Assembly (NCBI GenBank): GCA_018820315.1
Contig: JAHJOQ010000101.1
Location: 1-34,733, forward strand
DNA from: Candidatus Zixiibacteriota bacterium
Lineage (GTDB): Bacteria; Zixibacteria; MSB-5A5; JAABVY01; JAHJOQ01
Reading direction: 5' to 3'
DNA: 34,733 nucleotides
Shown: one piece after another, positions 6,849 through 17,263 of the stretch
Layout: every line of letters begins with the position of its first letter
Numbering within the stretch: position 1 is the first letter of the stretch
The notes under the pieces: model-generated
What the model was told of the DNA's origin: nothing
The model's database searches: none
What the model saw: the letters and a program-made list of their open reading frames with translations, nothing else
Program-made: the position numbers and the translations under genes

Positions 6849-8188
6849 CGCCTGGGCTTCCGTCCGAAATAAGTTGAAAACCGTGTCAGTTCTTTCTCGG
6901 TCATCACTTTTAGGAGAAGCAGCAGACCAACCCCACCGAGCAATACATTTGCAGCCCACATTGTCACGGCCGGTGACAGGAATCCTCTGTCGGAAATCTC
7001 TTCGCCACCGATAAGAAACGCCCAGTAGACGATGAACAAGGCGATAGAAATTCCTATAGAGACCGCCATTCCCCCTCGCTGAGCCATTATGCCGAGCGGC
7101 GCTCCGATGAGAACAAAGACTATGCAGGCGGCGGGCAGCGAATATTTCTTATGGACTTCCAGGAGGTAGGTATTCACCAGGTGTTCTGTGTGGTCTTTGT
7201 TCTTGATGGACTGCTCAAGGCTTTTTGCTACATCCGCCGCGCGTTGGTAGGCGAGAATGACAGCTTTTCGTTTGAATACGTCGGTTTCGACAGACTCGTC
7301 CCTTGTCAGGCCGTAGAAAAGCCGCCTCCCCTCGTCATCGACCCGTCGGAATGAGAGCATGTCGGTCTTCCTGATTCTCTCTCGCCATTTCCGAATCTCG
7401 ACAAGCATATCCTCGGCCGACTGTTCACGATCTCCCCTATATGACGAATCGGTTCTTTTGAGTGAACGGCTTATATCGCGGATATTGAATGTTTGCTTCT
7501 CAAATTTGACCCAACGCCATTTCTCCGGATCGTTTCCCACCGGCTCATGAATCTCACCATCCTCCAGGACAAAGCTGAGAACCGTACCCCCCTCCAGATA
7601 CTCCAGCTCACCTTCCTGCGCGAGGATAATTCTGGGATTCCTCGGATCTTTCTGATCGAAAATGGTAACGTCTTTGATGCGCGATGTCTTGTGATCTATT
7701 TTCTTTATCAGAATGACATAGCCCGGAATGTCATTGAGGAATATATTGCTCTTGATCGACAGTGTCGGACGCATCACGCGAATATCGCTCATCAGCACCC
7801 GCGCCTTATGATTCGCATCGGGGAGGACCTCGTTGTTAAACCACACCATTCCTGCAGCCAGAAAGACACTCGCTATCAGCACCGGGCGGATGAGTGTAAT
7901 CAAGTGTATCCCTGAACTCTTGATTGCGAGCACCTCGAAATCGGATTGCAGTCTGCCAAATGCGGTCAGAGACGCCACGAGGGTTGCCATCGGCACCGAC
8001 AGCGCCAGCATCCATGCGAGATTCAGAACGAATACCCAGAGAATGGTCAGCAGGTCGATATCTTTGCCTATCGCCATGTCTATCACATTCGGCACGAAAT
8101 CGAGGATGAGAACGAATGTAACCACACAGAATGAGAAGAGGAAAGGTCCTATGTGTTCTTTAAGAATATATCGACTCAGTACGCGCAT
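6845..8188 (-). CDS. lptF: LptF/LptG-family LPS-export permease, first in pair (LptF-like)
   Basis: 447 residues, longer than the ~360 residues of the E. coli proteins. It has the family N-terminus (MRVLSRYILKEHIGPFLFSF), TM1-TM3, the coupling segment FGRLQSDFEVLAIKSSGIH, a periplasmic beta domain (RIKDVTIFDQ..PRIILAQEGELEYL) and three C-terminal helices. The extra length sits between the beta domain and TM4 as a charged helical insert of about 90 residues (from EQSAEDMLVEIRKWRERI to HLVNTYLLEVHKKYSLP), seen also in LptF/G relatives of Bacteroidetes-type lineages. The start at 8188 is chosen on homology and because a TATAAT box lies 27 bases upstream. No Shine-Dalgarno sequence is visible. 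It is translationally coupled to lptG. Confidence 0.9.
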   Translation of the reverse strand: MRVLSRYILKEHIGPFLFSFCVVTFVLILDFVPNVIDMAIGKDIDLLTILWVFVLNLAWMLALSVPMATLVASLTAFGRLQSDFEVLAIKSSGIHLITLIRPVLIASVFLAAGMVWFNNEVLPDANHKARVLMSDIRVMRPTLSIKSNIFLNDIPGYVILIKKIDHKTSRIKDVTIFDQKDPRNPRIILAQEGELEYLEGGTVLSFVLEDGEIHEPVGNDPEKWRWVKFEKQTFNIRDISRSLKRTDSSYRGDREQSAEDMLVEIRKWRERIRKTDMLSFRRVDDEGRRLFYGLTRDESVETDVFKRKAVILAYQRAADVAKSLEQSIKNKDHTEHLVNTYLLEVHKKYSLPAACIVFVLIGAPLGIMAQRGGMAVSIGISIALFIVYWAFLIGGEEISDRGFLSPAVTMWAANVLLGGVGLLLLLKVMTEKELTRFSTYFGRKPRR

Positions 8189-8215
8189 TTTGGCCAAGTT
8201 ATTTAAGTTCCATTC

Positions 8216-8221
8216 ATTATA
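8216..8221 (-). promoter_or_regulatory. -10 box (TATAAT) for lptF-lptG
   Basis: A perfect TATAAT on the minus strand, 27 bases before the ATG at 8188. No good -35 hexamer is found at the right distance. It faces the divergent yhaM promoter, whose -35 lies only 13 bp away, so the two promoters may interfere. Confidence 0.5.
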
Positions 8222-8233
8222 CAAGTATTTTCC

Positions 8234-8262
8234 TTGCAGAGACTTCCGGCGCGCATTATTAT
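8234..8262 (+). promoter_or_regulatory. sigma-70-type promoter for the YhaM-like gene
   Basis: TTGCAG (8234-8239), a 17-bp spacer and TATTAT (8257-8262). The predicted start is near 8269, directly upstream of the Shine-Dalgarno AGGAG at 8270-8274. Confidence 0.55.
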
Positions 8263-8279
8263 GACAAAAAGGAGTCCGC

Positions 8280-9200
8280 ATGATATCTGATTTTGCGCAA
8301 GGGGATAATGTAACAGGGTTCTTCGTTCTGACTGCCGCTCAGGTTATTCCGTATGACCGGGGGGAAAGGCTGCGACTCGAATTCTCCGATTCCTCCGGAA
8401 AGATCGAAGGTATTATATGGGAGGATGCAGCTCTTGTCTACAATCAGATTAAAGATGCTGAAGTTGTGAAGGTGCGCGGGCTGGTGTCAACATTTCGTGA
8501 CAAAGCGCAGCTCAAAGTTGAGAAGATGCGACCCGCCAAAGACGGAGAATATGATCTCTCCGAGTTGTTGAAGGTTGTCGACGGCGGAATCGAAAGACAG
8601 CAGGAGATCTTTGATGAGATCGCGGTTACTATTGAGAATGAATTCCTTTCGGAGCTTCTACGGCTACTCAGAAATGACGCTGAATTGTTCGAGAAATACA
8701 CTGCTGCGCCTGCGGGCAAGAGATTCCATCACGATTACATCGGTGGGTTGGTTCAGCATTCCCTCTCGATTGCTTCTTTGGCGGACAGAGTATGCAAACA
8801 TTATCCATTGCTCGATCGCGATCTACTGATATGTGGAGCCATATTCCACGATATCGGCAAGACATATGAGCTGACGAGTGGTGTGAAGCTCGACTATACG
8901 GATGAAGGACGATTGGTGGGGCATATCACTCTCGGCGATCAGATCGTGGTGGATTACATATCGGAGATACCTGATTTTCCGGAGAAGCTGGAAAACAAAT
9001 TGCGGCATTTGATAGCATCGCACCACGGCGAGCGGCAGTACGGGTCGCCGGTCGTTCCGCTGACGCGGGAGGCATATGTGCTGCACCTGCTCGACCGAAT
9101 CGACAGTGGATTGAATGTATTCGATGACTATGACCAGAAGCGCGACAGCGATTGGGGGGGCTACGTCAGCCTGTGGGAGAGATATCTCTACTTCGGATAG
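8280..9200 (+). CDS. YhaM-like 3'-5' exoribonuclease (OB-fold + HD domain)
   Basis: 306 residues. Residues 1-95 form an OB-fold nucleic-acid-binding domain (GFFVLTAAQVIPYDRGERLRL..GKIEGIIWED). Residues from about 140 form an HD phosphohydrolase domain with HHDYIGGLVQHSLSI, ICGAIFHDIGKTYEL (the HD pair) and the YhaM-type block YTDEGRLVGHI, followed by SHHGE and a late Asp in LLDRIDSG. Bacillus YhaM is a Mn-dependent 3'-5' exonuclease acting on RNA and single-stranded DNA. AGGAG lies 5 bases before the ATG. It starts an mRNA-facing cluster with RNase R, with mreB between them. Confidence 0.88.
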   Translation: MISDFAQGDNVTGFFVLTAAQVIPYDRGERLRLEFSDSSGKIEGIIWEDAALVYNQIKDAEVVKVRGLVSTFRDKAQLKVEKMRPAKDGEYDLSELLKVVDGGIERQQEIFDEIAVTIENEFLSELLRLLRNDAELFEKYTAAPAGKRFHHDYIGGLVQHSLSIASLADRVCKHYPLLDRDLLICGAIFHDIGKTYELTSGVKLDYTDEGRLVGHITLGDQIVVDYISEIPDFPEKLENKLRHLIASHHGERQYGSPVVPLTREAYVLHLLDRIDSGLNVFDDYDQKRDSDWGGYVSLWERYLYFG

Positions 9201-9219
9201 GTATCATTTCAAGTTTTTG

Positions 9220-10310
<1,091 letters not shown>

Positions 10311-10366
10311 CGCCCGCCCACTCTGCCACTTTGGCATAAAAACCCAGCCACATTTGCATTTTTTGT

Positions 10367-10395
10367 TTGACTTATCGCAGGTACTGCCGAATATT
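10367..10395 (+). promoter_or_regulatory. promoter giving a near-leaderless rnr mRNA
   Basis: TTGACT (10367-10372), a 17-bp spacer and AATATT (10390-10395). Only 8 bases separate the -10 box from the ATG at 10404, and no Shine-Dalgarno sequence is present, so transcription should begin at or just before the start codon. Confidence 0.5.
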
Positions 10396-10403
10396 TGACG
10401 TAT

Positions 10404-12569
10404 ATGCCAGTCACAAGGGAGAAATTAGTCGAATTCGTTTCGGCGACGAGCTACAAGCCAGTCAAAATTCGTGAATTAGCCAAAGGCCTCCGTGTGCCGG
10501 AATCAGAGTACAGGTCGTTCCGGAAGCTGGTAAGGGAGCTAATGAATGATGGCACGGTGGTCAGGCTGCGCGGCAGCCGCGTCGGGTTGCCGGGCAAGCT
10601 GAGTCTCAAAGTCGGTATCCTGAACATGAATCGAAAGGGATCGGGATTCCTGAAACCTGAGGATGGGACTGAAGAAATCTATGTTCCACCTGAGGATACA
10701 GGCACCGCTCTCGATAGCGACCGGGTTGTGGTGAGGGTCAAGCCGGGAAGGAGAGGGAAATCTCCTGAAGCGGCAGTGGTGAAGGTATTGAAGCGAAACC
10801 GGACTACTATCGTCGGGACAATCCACCGCGCGAGGTATTTCACAACTGTAGAACCTGACGACCCCAAGATTACCCGCGAAATCTATGTTCGCAAAACCGA
10901 AGGGCTTCAGGCATCAAGCGGCCAGAAGGTAGTTGTTGCGCTTTCCGAGTGGAAGAATCCACTCATGAATCCGGAAGGCGAAGTCATCGAGGTGCTCGGC
11001 TATCCCGATGATCCCGGCGTCGATATTCTATCGACGATCAGAAAATTCAACCTGCCTACGGAGTTTCCTGCTGAAGTTACCAACGAGGCTGACAAGCTCG
11101 AACTCGATATTTCTGTGGATAGAGATCGTCTTGATTTGAGAGACAAAGTCACGTTCACGATCGATCCGGCGGATGCTAAGGATTATGATGACGCAGTATC
11201 GCTGGAAATCCTCGATAACGGCAATTATCTCCTCGGCGTGCATATCGCTGATGTGTCGCATTATGTGACCGAGGGGTCCGAGATTGATATCGAAGCGAGA
11301 GAGAGAGCGACATCTGTCTATCTCGTAGACAGGGTGCTGCCGATGCTTCCGGAGAAGCTTTCGAACGAAATCTGCAGTCTGAAGGGTGATGTCGACCGCC
11401 TTACATACTCCTGCATAATGGAGCTGGCACAAACCGGCAGGATATTGAAGACTCAGATCACGCCTTCCATAATACATTCCGGTGGGAGGTTGTCGTACGA
11501 CGAGGTTCAGGATTATTTCGACAATGGAAATCCGCCCGATAAGCTGCAGGGACTAACCGAAAGCCTTGATCTTATGCGATCGGTGGCGGAAATTCTCCGC
11601 AAGAAGCGACTTGCCACGGGGAGTCTCGATTTTGACTTGCCGGAGCCGAGAGTCGTACTCGACCAATCGGGTGATGTAGTCGACATCAGTCCGCGTCCCC
11701 GAAAGGAGAGCCACAGGCTTGTCGAGGAGTTTATGTTGCTGGCGAACAAAGCTGTGGCAGAACACATGACACGGCTCGGTCTTCCTACTCTGTATCGTGT
11801 TCACGATGTGCCCGATAGCGGGAAACTCGAAGCATACAGAGCGTTTGTCAGTGGTTTCGGATGGGATCTCAAGCTGACTGATCCTCCCAAGCCGATTCAA
11901 CTGTCGAGATTCCTGAACAAGATCGAGGGAAAGCCTGAGGAAGGCGTACTCAATGAATTCTTGCTGAGGTCTCTGAAGAAGGCCTGTTATCAGCCGGAAA
12001 ATATCGGCCATTTCGGGTTGGCGTTCAAACACTACCTGCATTTCACATCTCCAATCAGACGCTATCCGGATCTTCTGGTGCACAGGTTGCTGAAAGAGAT
12101 TGTCAACGGACACTATCCCGGAAAGCGCCTATTGAACATCAAGCGACTGCTGGTGCGAGTGGGTGAGCATTCGTCGGCACGCGAAAGACTGGCCGAGGAA
12201 GCTGAGAGGGAGACAGTTCGGATCAAGCAGGCGATCTATCTCTCGCGGCACATCGGTGATATTTTCGAGGGCGTCATCTCCGGCATCGTATCATTTGGAT
12301 TCTTCGTGCGATTGATCAAGTTTTCGGCAGAGGGTATGGTGCGTCTGTCGACACTCGGTGACGATTACTATGAAGTCAGCGAGAGCAGAGTGTCAGTCAC
12401 CGGCTCGCACACGGGAAACACGTACTCTCTTGGCGAGAGAGTTTCGGTGCAGATAATCAACGTCGATCTCGAACGGTACCAGATTAATCTGCGGATAATC
12501 GGCAACGACGCTCCCCCCAAGAATAGATCGCAGAGGCCAAAATCTGGCAAATCCAAGAGGAGAAGATGA
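10404..12569 (+). CDS. rnr: ribonuclease R (RNB/S1 family 3'-5' exoribonuclease)
   Basis: 721 residues with the full RNase R order: an N-terminal winged helix (about 1-70), cold-shock OB domains (GILNMNRKGSGFLKPEDG..EEIYVPPEDT, then GTIHRARYFTTVEPDD), the RNB catalytic domain with FTIDPADAKDYDDAVSLE (the Mg-binding aspartates) and the distal LHFTSPIRRYPDLLVHR, and a C-terminal S1 domain (GDIFEGVISGIVSFGFFVRL). It ends in a basic tail rich in Lys and Arg (KNRSQRPKSGKSKRRR). It degrades structured RNA processively in the cytosol. An upstream TTG at 10395 is in frame but lies in the -10 box; ATG 10404 is the likely start. Its stop overlaps the next ATG (ATGA at 12566), so rnr and the sigma-54 activator are coupled. 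Confidence 0.95.
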   Translation: MPVTREKLVEFVSATSYKPVKIRELAKGLRVPESEYRSFRKLVRELMNDGTVVRLRGSRVGLPGKLSLKVGILNMNRKGSGFLKPEDGTEEIYVPPEDTGTALDSDRVVVRVKPGRRGKSPEAAVVKVLKRNRTTIVGTIHRARYFTTVEPDDPKITREIYVRKTEGLQASSGQKVVVALSEWKNPLMNPEGEVIEVLGYPDDPGVDILSTIRKFNLPTEFPAEVTNEADKLELDISVDRDRLDLRDKVTFTIDPADAKDYDDAVSLEILDNGNYLLGVHIADVSHYVTEGSEIDIEARERATSVYLVDRVLPMLPEKLSNEICSLKGDVDRLTYSCIMELAQTGRILKTQITPSIIHSGGRLSYDEVQDYFDNGNPPDKLQGLTESLDLMRSVAEILRKKRLATGSLDFDLPEPRVVLDQSGDVVDISPRPRKESHRLVEEFMLLANKAVAEHMTRLGLPTLYRVHDVPDSGKLEAYRAFVSGFGWDLKLTDPPKPIQLSRFLNKIEGKPEEGVLNEFLLRSLKKACYQPENIGHFGLAFKHYLHFTSPIRRYPDLLVHRLLKEIVNGHYPGKRLLNIKRLLVRVGEHSSARERLAEEAERETVRIKQAIYLSRHIGDIFEGVISGIVSFGFFVRLIKFSAEGMVRLSTLGDDYYEVSESRVSVTGSHTGNTYSLGERVSVQIINVDLERYQINLRIIGNDAPPKNRSQRPKSGKSKRRR

Positions 12570-14023
12570 TTGGGAGGCTGGTTCTTTTAACGCCGGATGA
12601 TCAATCATCTGATTTGTTGGGTCAGGTTCTGAAGGCGAAGCGCATCGTTTTCGATCGTTGCACATCGGCTTCGGAATTTATAGCGACGCTTGAGAATGCC
12701 TCACCCTCTATTGCACTCATAGACTCTGAGGGCTGCGCGAGCGAGCTTCTACCGCTGCTGCGGACAATTCTGCGACAGTACCCGAGCCTGGTGACGTATC
12801 TATATAACAATCCGGTAGCTGATACTCGATCTGCGTCACTGGAACTGAGTGTTTCCGGTCTGTTCGATCAGGGTGTCACTCCCGCGCAGATAATAGCAGA
12901 AATCGAGAATCAACTCGGTTTGCTCGGGCAACTTCGTGATCAGGGAATATTCGGGCATTCGGCGGCGTTGATCAGAGCTGCAGAAACGATTGTCCAACTT
13001 GCGCAGGCCGATGTGATCGTTCTGATTGGCGGCGAGAGCGGCACCGGCAAAGAGATGTTTGCTCGCGCGATACACAATCTGAGCAGGAGAGCGAAGAAGC
13101 GTTTCGTCCCGGTCAATTGCGGCGCAATCGCCGAGGGCGTTCTTGAAAGCGAGTTATTCGGGCATGAGAAAGGTGCGTTTACCGGCGCTGCAGGTAGGCG
13201 GGAGGGGTACTTCGAGAGTGCCGACGGTGGGACAATATTTCTCGACGAGATTGGAGAGATCAAACCGGACGTTCAGGTGAGATTGCTCAGAGTGTTGGAG
13301 CAGCGGAGCTTCATGCGCGTCGGCGGGACGGAACAGGTTTCCTTCGATGTTCGCGTGATTGCCGCATCGAACAGGGACCTCAGAGATTTGACAGACGAAG
13401 GCAGCTTCCGTGAAGATCTGTTCTACCGGCTCTCTGTGGTAACGCTGAATGCTGTTCCACTCAGAGAGAGACCCGTAGACATAATGCCACTGATTCAGAG
13501 ATTCCTCGAAATCAGGGGGCGGGGTGATGTTTCTGTTGATCCGGAAGCTGTTGAACTCCTCCTCAGGTACAGCTGGCCCGGGAATATCAGGGAGCTGCGA
13601 AATTTCGTGGAATCATCGCTGGTCACACTCGCCGACAGCAACATATCGAAGTTTAGCGTAAGTGAATATATCAGCCGGCAGACAAGATCGAACCGACAAT
13701 TGCCGGTTGTGACCGGTCATACGCGTCAGACTGCCGATTTTCAGCTGATATATCAGGCACTACTGAACCTTGCTCAGGAAGTATCGGGCTTGAAAGACTT
13801 GATAGTGTCGAATAGCGACAGAGGGAGAGGGCATATCGCTCCGGAATTCCACGCTGATATGGAAATTCAATCCGATGGCGCATCGTCGACTTTGCAGCAG
13901 ATGGAACGCCAGATGATTGCGGACGCTCTCGAAAAAGTCGGAGGAAATCGGAGAAAAGCTGCAGAAATGCTTGGAATCGGCCAGCGAACATTGTATCGTA
14001 AGATCAAGGAGTACGATTTGTAG
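12566..14023 (+). CDS. sigma-54-dependent activator with a degenerate receiver domain
   Basis: 485 residues. Residues 1-125 have a receiver-like fold with acidic D11-D12 and D53 (IALIDSEG), but where the conserved Lys of receivers should be (normally KP) the sequence reads GVTP, so phosphorylation signalling is doubtful. The AAA+ domain is complete: Walker A GESGTGKE (156-163), the sigma-54-contacting GAFTGA (203-208), Walker B TIFLDEIGE (223-231), the arginine-finger region FREDLFYRL (281-289) and WPGNIREL (337-344). A Fis-type helix-turn-helix closes the protein (ADALEKVGGNRRKAAEML..RTLYRKI). It should open sigma-54 promoters at sites bound upstream. GGAG precedes the ATG; the gene overlaps the rnr stop and lies 20 bp before the next gene, heading an operon with three exported proteins. 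No two-component kinase is nearby. Confidence 0.93.
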   Translation: MIGRLVLLTPDDQSSDLLGQVLKAKRIVFDRCTSASEFIATLENASPSIALIDSEGCASELLPLLRTILRQYPSLVTYLYNNPVADTRSASLELSVSGLFDQGVTPAQIIAEIENQLGLLGQLRDQGIFGHSAALIRAAETIVQLAQADVIVLIGGESGTGKEMFARAIHNLSRRAKKRFVPVNCGAIAEGVLESELFGHEKGAFTGAAGRREGYFESADGGTIFLDEIGEIKPDVQVRLLRVLEQRSFMRVGGTEQVSFDVRVIAASNRDLRDLTDEGSFREDLFYRLSVVTLNAVPLRERPVDIMPLIQRFLEIRGRGDVSVDPEAVELLLRYSWPGNIRELRNFVESSLVTLADSNISKFSVSEYISRQTRSNRQLPVVTGHTRQTADFQLIYQALLNLAQEVSGLKDLIVSNSDRGRGHIAPEFHADMEIQSDGASSTLQQMERQMIADALEKVGGNRRKAAEMLGIGQRTLYRKIKEYDL

Positions 14024-14043
14024 CAAAGGGGTACGGGCTCCAC

Positions 14044-15612
14044 ATGTCAGTAGATAGATTATCAAGGGGGATAATCACAATTGCGCTGTTTGGTGCGTTC
14101 ATTGCACCTGAACTAAACGCGCAGTTCCTCAGCAGTTACTTCGTAACCGACTACGAGACTCTCGAATGGCTGTTCGACACCGGCCAGATCGATTCAGATG
14201 AATTCGATCGATGGAGCGAGTTCTTCACAGACTCCATTCAGGAAAGCACCACCGACTTGCACACTGTCGAAGGCGCAGAGATGCCCACGATCAAGGCGAC
14301 GGGCATCGAAAACCCTACCAGAGACGCAACTGCGAGTTTCCGCATGTATCACAGAGGTTGCGATAGCGAACCATACAGACGAATAATCAGAATGAGCTAC
14401 TCGGGCAAGCCGGGATTCTACGGAAGTCTGATTGCAGAGAGCTCGGCGAATCAGGAAATCTATCTCAGGAGCAGGAGTATCGGATGGAGAGACGACAATA
14501 TGAGGATCGAAGTGGGCGGTGTTGATCCTGTCTGGTGCGGGGGGCTTGTTGCCGGGCGACACCCGATCTTTCTCACCGACAAAGACCTTGGCATGTCAAT
14601 GCTGTATTCTCAGCGGGACAGATTCAACGGGATTCTGATCGAGAGACGGTTAGATGACTTCACTGTCAGCACAGTGACATCTTATGATCGTGACAGACTG
14701 TTCACTGCGGCAATCAATGGTGGCAGGATCAGATATTTGGCTGGTGGGCAATCTATCGATATTGCTCTTATCGACGGCAAGATCACAAACAGGGAAAACG
14801 GCAGTTCGGCAGAAGTACGGGTGATCGGAACGGGACTTGAGACTGAAGTCCGCAAAGTGAGCGTTAGATTCGATCTGGCTGTGGATCGCGGGGGGAAAGC
14901 TGCATATTTAGCGCGGATATCGAATGTTGGTGACCAGCATCGTGTCTACGTATGGCGCTATGATACGATGTTTCGCAATCCGTTCGGTGCAGGAAGGGCA
15001 AATACCGATACTCGTGAGGTAAGAATCGACGACATCGGCCTCTCTTACAGGTCCCGATATGCAGGAGAAACAGGCGTGCAAACCAGAAGTGAGTTTCCGC
15101 TCTCGAACTCTCAGAATCTGATTGTCGAATCGAATTGGTGGAAAACTGGTGGATCAGAGAAATTCCGGTTGCGTGGAACTTATACTAACACTTTCGCATC
15201 CACGAGCAGATTCAAGCTCATTCTGCTCGCCGGTGACGATAACATCAGGACTGAGGGCTACGACATCTGGTCGGTAGTCGCGAGCTGCGGTACAAATCTG
15301 CCACCGAGACACAGGCTGAGTCTGACAGGTCGTGTCAAATCTGCTCGAATCGGCGCGAGACGAAAGAAGCTTTACTGGATCGATGCTCGCTGGTCGGCCA
15401 ATTCGTGCTGCCACAGCAGCCACTTCATGATTCGCTGGTTCGACCCGGATCAGAAATCGGCTCGCGATCACTACTTGCTCTGTTCTGTGAAGGAATCATT
15501 CGTTCTCGGTTCCGGACTGCATTTGTCGTTGGCTGCCAGCACGCGATTCGGTCCCGATCAGCAAGCAATAGATAAAACCAGGATCACATTAGAATCAACC
15601 TGGAGGTTATAG
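14044..15612 (+). CDS. exported beta-rich protein, probable outer-membrane barrel, unrecognised family
   Basis: 522 residues. A signal peptide (hydrophobic core GIITIALFGAFIAP, likely cut after ELNA) is followed by a short helical segment (YETLEWLFDTGQIDSDEFDRW). After that come many alternating hydrophobic/polar strands with frequent Arg, Tyr and Gly (for example FYGSLIAESSANQEIYLRSR), ending in the aromatic/Leu terminus TRITLESTWRL, as in outer-membrane barrels. I do not recognise a named family. The overall plan recalls large outer-membrane proteins of Bacteroidetes-type bacteria that start with helix-hairpin-helix repeats, but those repeats are not clearly present here. It sits between the sigma-54 activator and a lamin-tail protein, and the next gene starts 1 bp after its stop. 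AGGGG lies upstream of the start. Confidence 0.7.
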   Translation: MSVDRLSRGIITIALFGAFIAPELNAQFLSSYFVTDYETLEWLFDTGQIDSDEFDRWSEFFTDSIQESTTDLHTVEGAEMPTIKATGIENPTRDATASFRMYHRGCDSEPYRRIIRMSYSGKPGFYGSLIAESSANQEIYLRSRSIGWRDDNMRIEVGGVDPVWCGGLVAGRHPIFLTDKDLGMSMLYSQRDRFNGILIERRLDDFTVSTVTSYDRDRLFTAAINGGRIRYLAGGQSIDIALIDGKITNRENGSSAEVRVIGTGLETEVRKVSVRFDLAVDRGGKAAYLARISNVGDQHRVYVWRYDTMFRNPFGAGRANTDTREVRIDDIGLSYRSRYAGETGVQTRSEFPLSNSQNLIVESNWWKTGGSEKFRLRGTYTNTFASTSRFKLILLAGDDNIRTEGYDIWSVVASCGTNLPPRHRLSLTGRVKSARIGARRKKLYWIDARWSANSCCHSSHFMIRWFDPDQKSARDHYLLCSVKESFVLGSGLHLSLAASTRFGPDQQAIDKTRITLESTWRL

Positions 15613-15613
15613 G

Positions 15614-17263
15614 ATGACATATCTGACATGCGTAATTCCGCTGCTTGTGCTGTGTCTGCAAGCAAATGCTGGAGTACTTATCAACGAAGTGATGTCCAAC
15701 GAGCCGGGCAGAGAGACCTCGCTTGAGTGGGTAGAGCTTTGGAATTTCTCCGACACTGTGATATCGCTGGAAGGTCTAGTAATTATCGACGGTGATCTCT
15801 CGTCGCCTTTGTCCGATTTGGACGAGCTCTCGGCGTTTGAGTTTGTGGTGCTTGTGAGCGATGAAGCCCGATTCGAGGGATTCTGGGGAGATAGCTCTGG
15901 CGTCTGGGGAGATGCGCCCACCGAGGATTTTCGAATCATGCCAGCGGAGATGTCTCTGCGAAACAGCGCCGATACGGTGGAGTTGTATGACATGGAGAAT
16001 TCGCTTCTCTCTCGTTGTGCCTGGTCGGTTACGGCACCTGACGGCGTCTCTTTCGAACGTTTCGATCCGAGGCATGATGACAATTCCGCAGTCTGGAGTT
16101 ATTCGGTTGCGGAATCAGGATCGACACCGGGTCGGATGAATTCCATCAGCCCCGGATTCAACGATCTTGAGCTAGTGGCTGCATTCGCAGCGGTCGGCGA
16201 ACAGCGGGATTGGTTGAGAGTCGATATACTGGTCAGGAATATTGGTCTCGCAGCTTCAGACTCCAATCGGCTGACCGTCGGCATCGATTACGATGGAGAC
16301 GGTGATATCAGTTCAGAGGAGCAGGTAGGAGGCGGGATTATTGAACCGCTGGATGTGTACGACTCTGTGCAGATTTCCGTTCAGGAGGCTGTGGCCCTGG
16401 GACGATTCGATGTAGTTGCATCACTGTTGCCGGATGATGTTCCGCAGAACAACGTTGCCTTGGCGACCCTCCGGTTTGGGATCGGTGCGTCCGAGATTGT
16501 AATCAACGAAATCCTCCCCGATCCGGAAATCCCATTGGAAACAGAGTGGGTCGAGTTGCTCAATATCTCAGATGAGGAAATTGATTTGACCGGATGGTCG
16601 ATTTGCGATGCTTCCGGCTGCGCCGATTTAGACTCACTTGTGATAGCCTCATGCGAGTACGTGATCTTGTGCCAGGACAAGCCTGCATTTGATGCCTTCT
16701 ATCCGGATGTCAATGTCAGGGTTGTTTCGACGGGGACCTGGAGATCTCTCAACAATGATGGCGACACTCTATTCATCGTTGATGAAACCGGAGCCATGGT
16801 CGACTCGATGTTATACAGCGATGTGTTCGGCTCCAATGTGTCAGGTGAGAGGATTGACCCATTCTCAGCAGGCTTTGATTTGTCCAATTGGTACAGGTCG
16901 ACGGCGCCCGAAGGCTCTACGCCGGGCCGGCCAAACAGCGTGGTGGAAGGATTTGCCGAACAGTCGTCAGTGTGGCTTGAATCGAAGCTGATCTCTCCTG
17001 ATGGTGACGGCAGGGATGATCTGCTTGTCATCAAATACGATCTTGCGAAAGGAGCAGCACTGACTCTGAAAGTCTTTGATCTCGGCGGACAGCTCATGAA
17101 GACGATTCTCGACCGGGCTTTTCTGACGTCTGGAGAATTCGAATACGATGCTACGTTGGATGACGGCAGCAAGCTGGAGGTCGGCCTCTACGTGATTCTG
17201 GCCGAAATTTCCGGCAAGGTGGAGACGAGGCGGAAGCTGGTACTGGCGGTCGTGGGCGAATGA
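15614..17263 (+). CDS. secreted protein with two lamin-tail domains and a FlgD-like C-terminus
   Basis: 549 residues. A signal peptide (1-19) leads into lamin-tail domain 1 (about 20-178: VLINEVMSNE..LEWVELWNFSD, closing with STPGRMNS) and a CARDB-like beta domain (about 183-288: NDLELVAAF..VLVRNIG-like pattern). Lamin-tail domain 2 follows (about 292-442: IVINEILPDP..EWVELLNISD, closing with STPGRPNS), then a FlgD-Ig-like end (about 452-546: ISPDGDGRDDLLVIKYDL..GLYVILAEI). Bacterial lamin-tail domains are extracellular and are often tied to membranes or to nucleases, but no nuclease motif is present. GGAGG precedes the ATG. The stop overlaps the next gene's start (ATGA at 17260), so co-translation with the PorV-like protein is expected. 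A structural or adhesive surface role is inferred. Confidence 0.85.
   Translation: MTYLTCVIPLLVLCLQANAGVLINEVMSNEPGRETSLEWVELWNFSDTVISLEGLVIIDGDLSSPLSDLDELSAFEFVVLVSDEARFEGFWGDSSGVWGDAPTEDFRIMPAEMSLRNSADTVELYDMENSLLSRCAWSVTAPDGVSFERFDPRHDDNSAVWSYSVAESGSTPGRMNSISPGFNDLELVAAFAAVGEQRDWLRVDILVRNIGLAASDSNRLTVGIDYDGDGDISSEEQVGGGIIEPLDVYDSVQISVQEAVALGRFDVVASLLPDDVPQNNVALATLRFGIGASEIVINEILPDPEIPLETEWVELLNISDEEIDLTGWSICDASGCADLDSLVIASCEYVILCQDKPAFDAFYPDVNVRVVSTGTWRSLNNDGDTLFIVDETGAMVDSMLYSDVFGSNVSGERIDPFSAGFDLSNWYRSTAPEGSTPGRPNSVVEGFAEQSSVWLESKLISPDGDGRDDLLVIKYDLAKGAALTLKVFDLGGQLMKTILDRAFLTSGEFEYDATLDDGSKLEVGLYVILAEISGKVETRRKLVLAVVGE

Noticed and set aside
10321-10340. TGCCA-CTT-TGGCA hairpin after mreB as a terminator
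   Set aside because: The stem is only 5 bp and is followed by TAAAAA on the plus strand, not a T-run.
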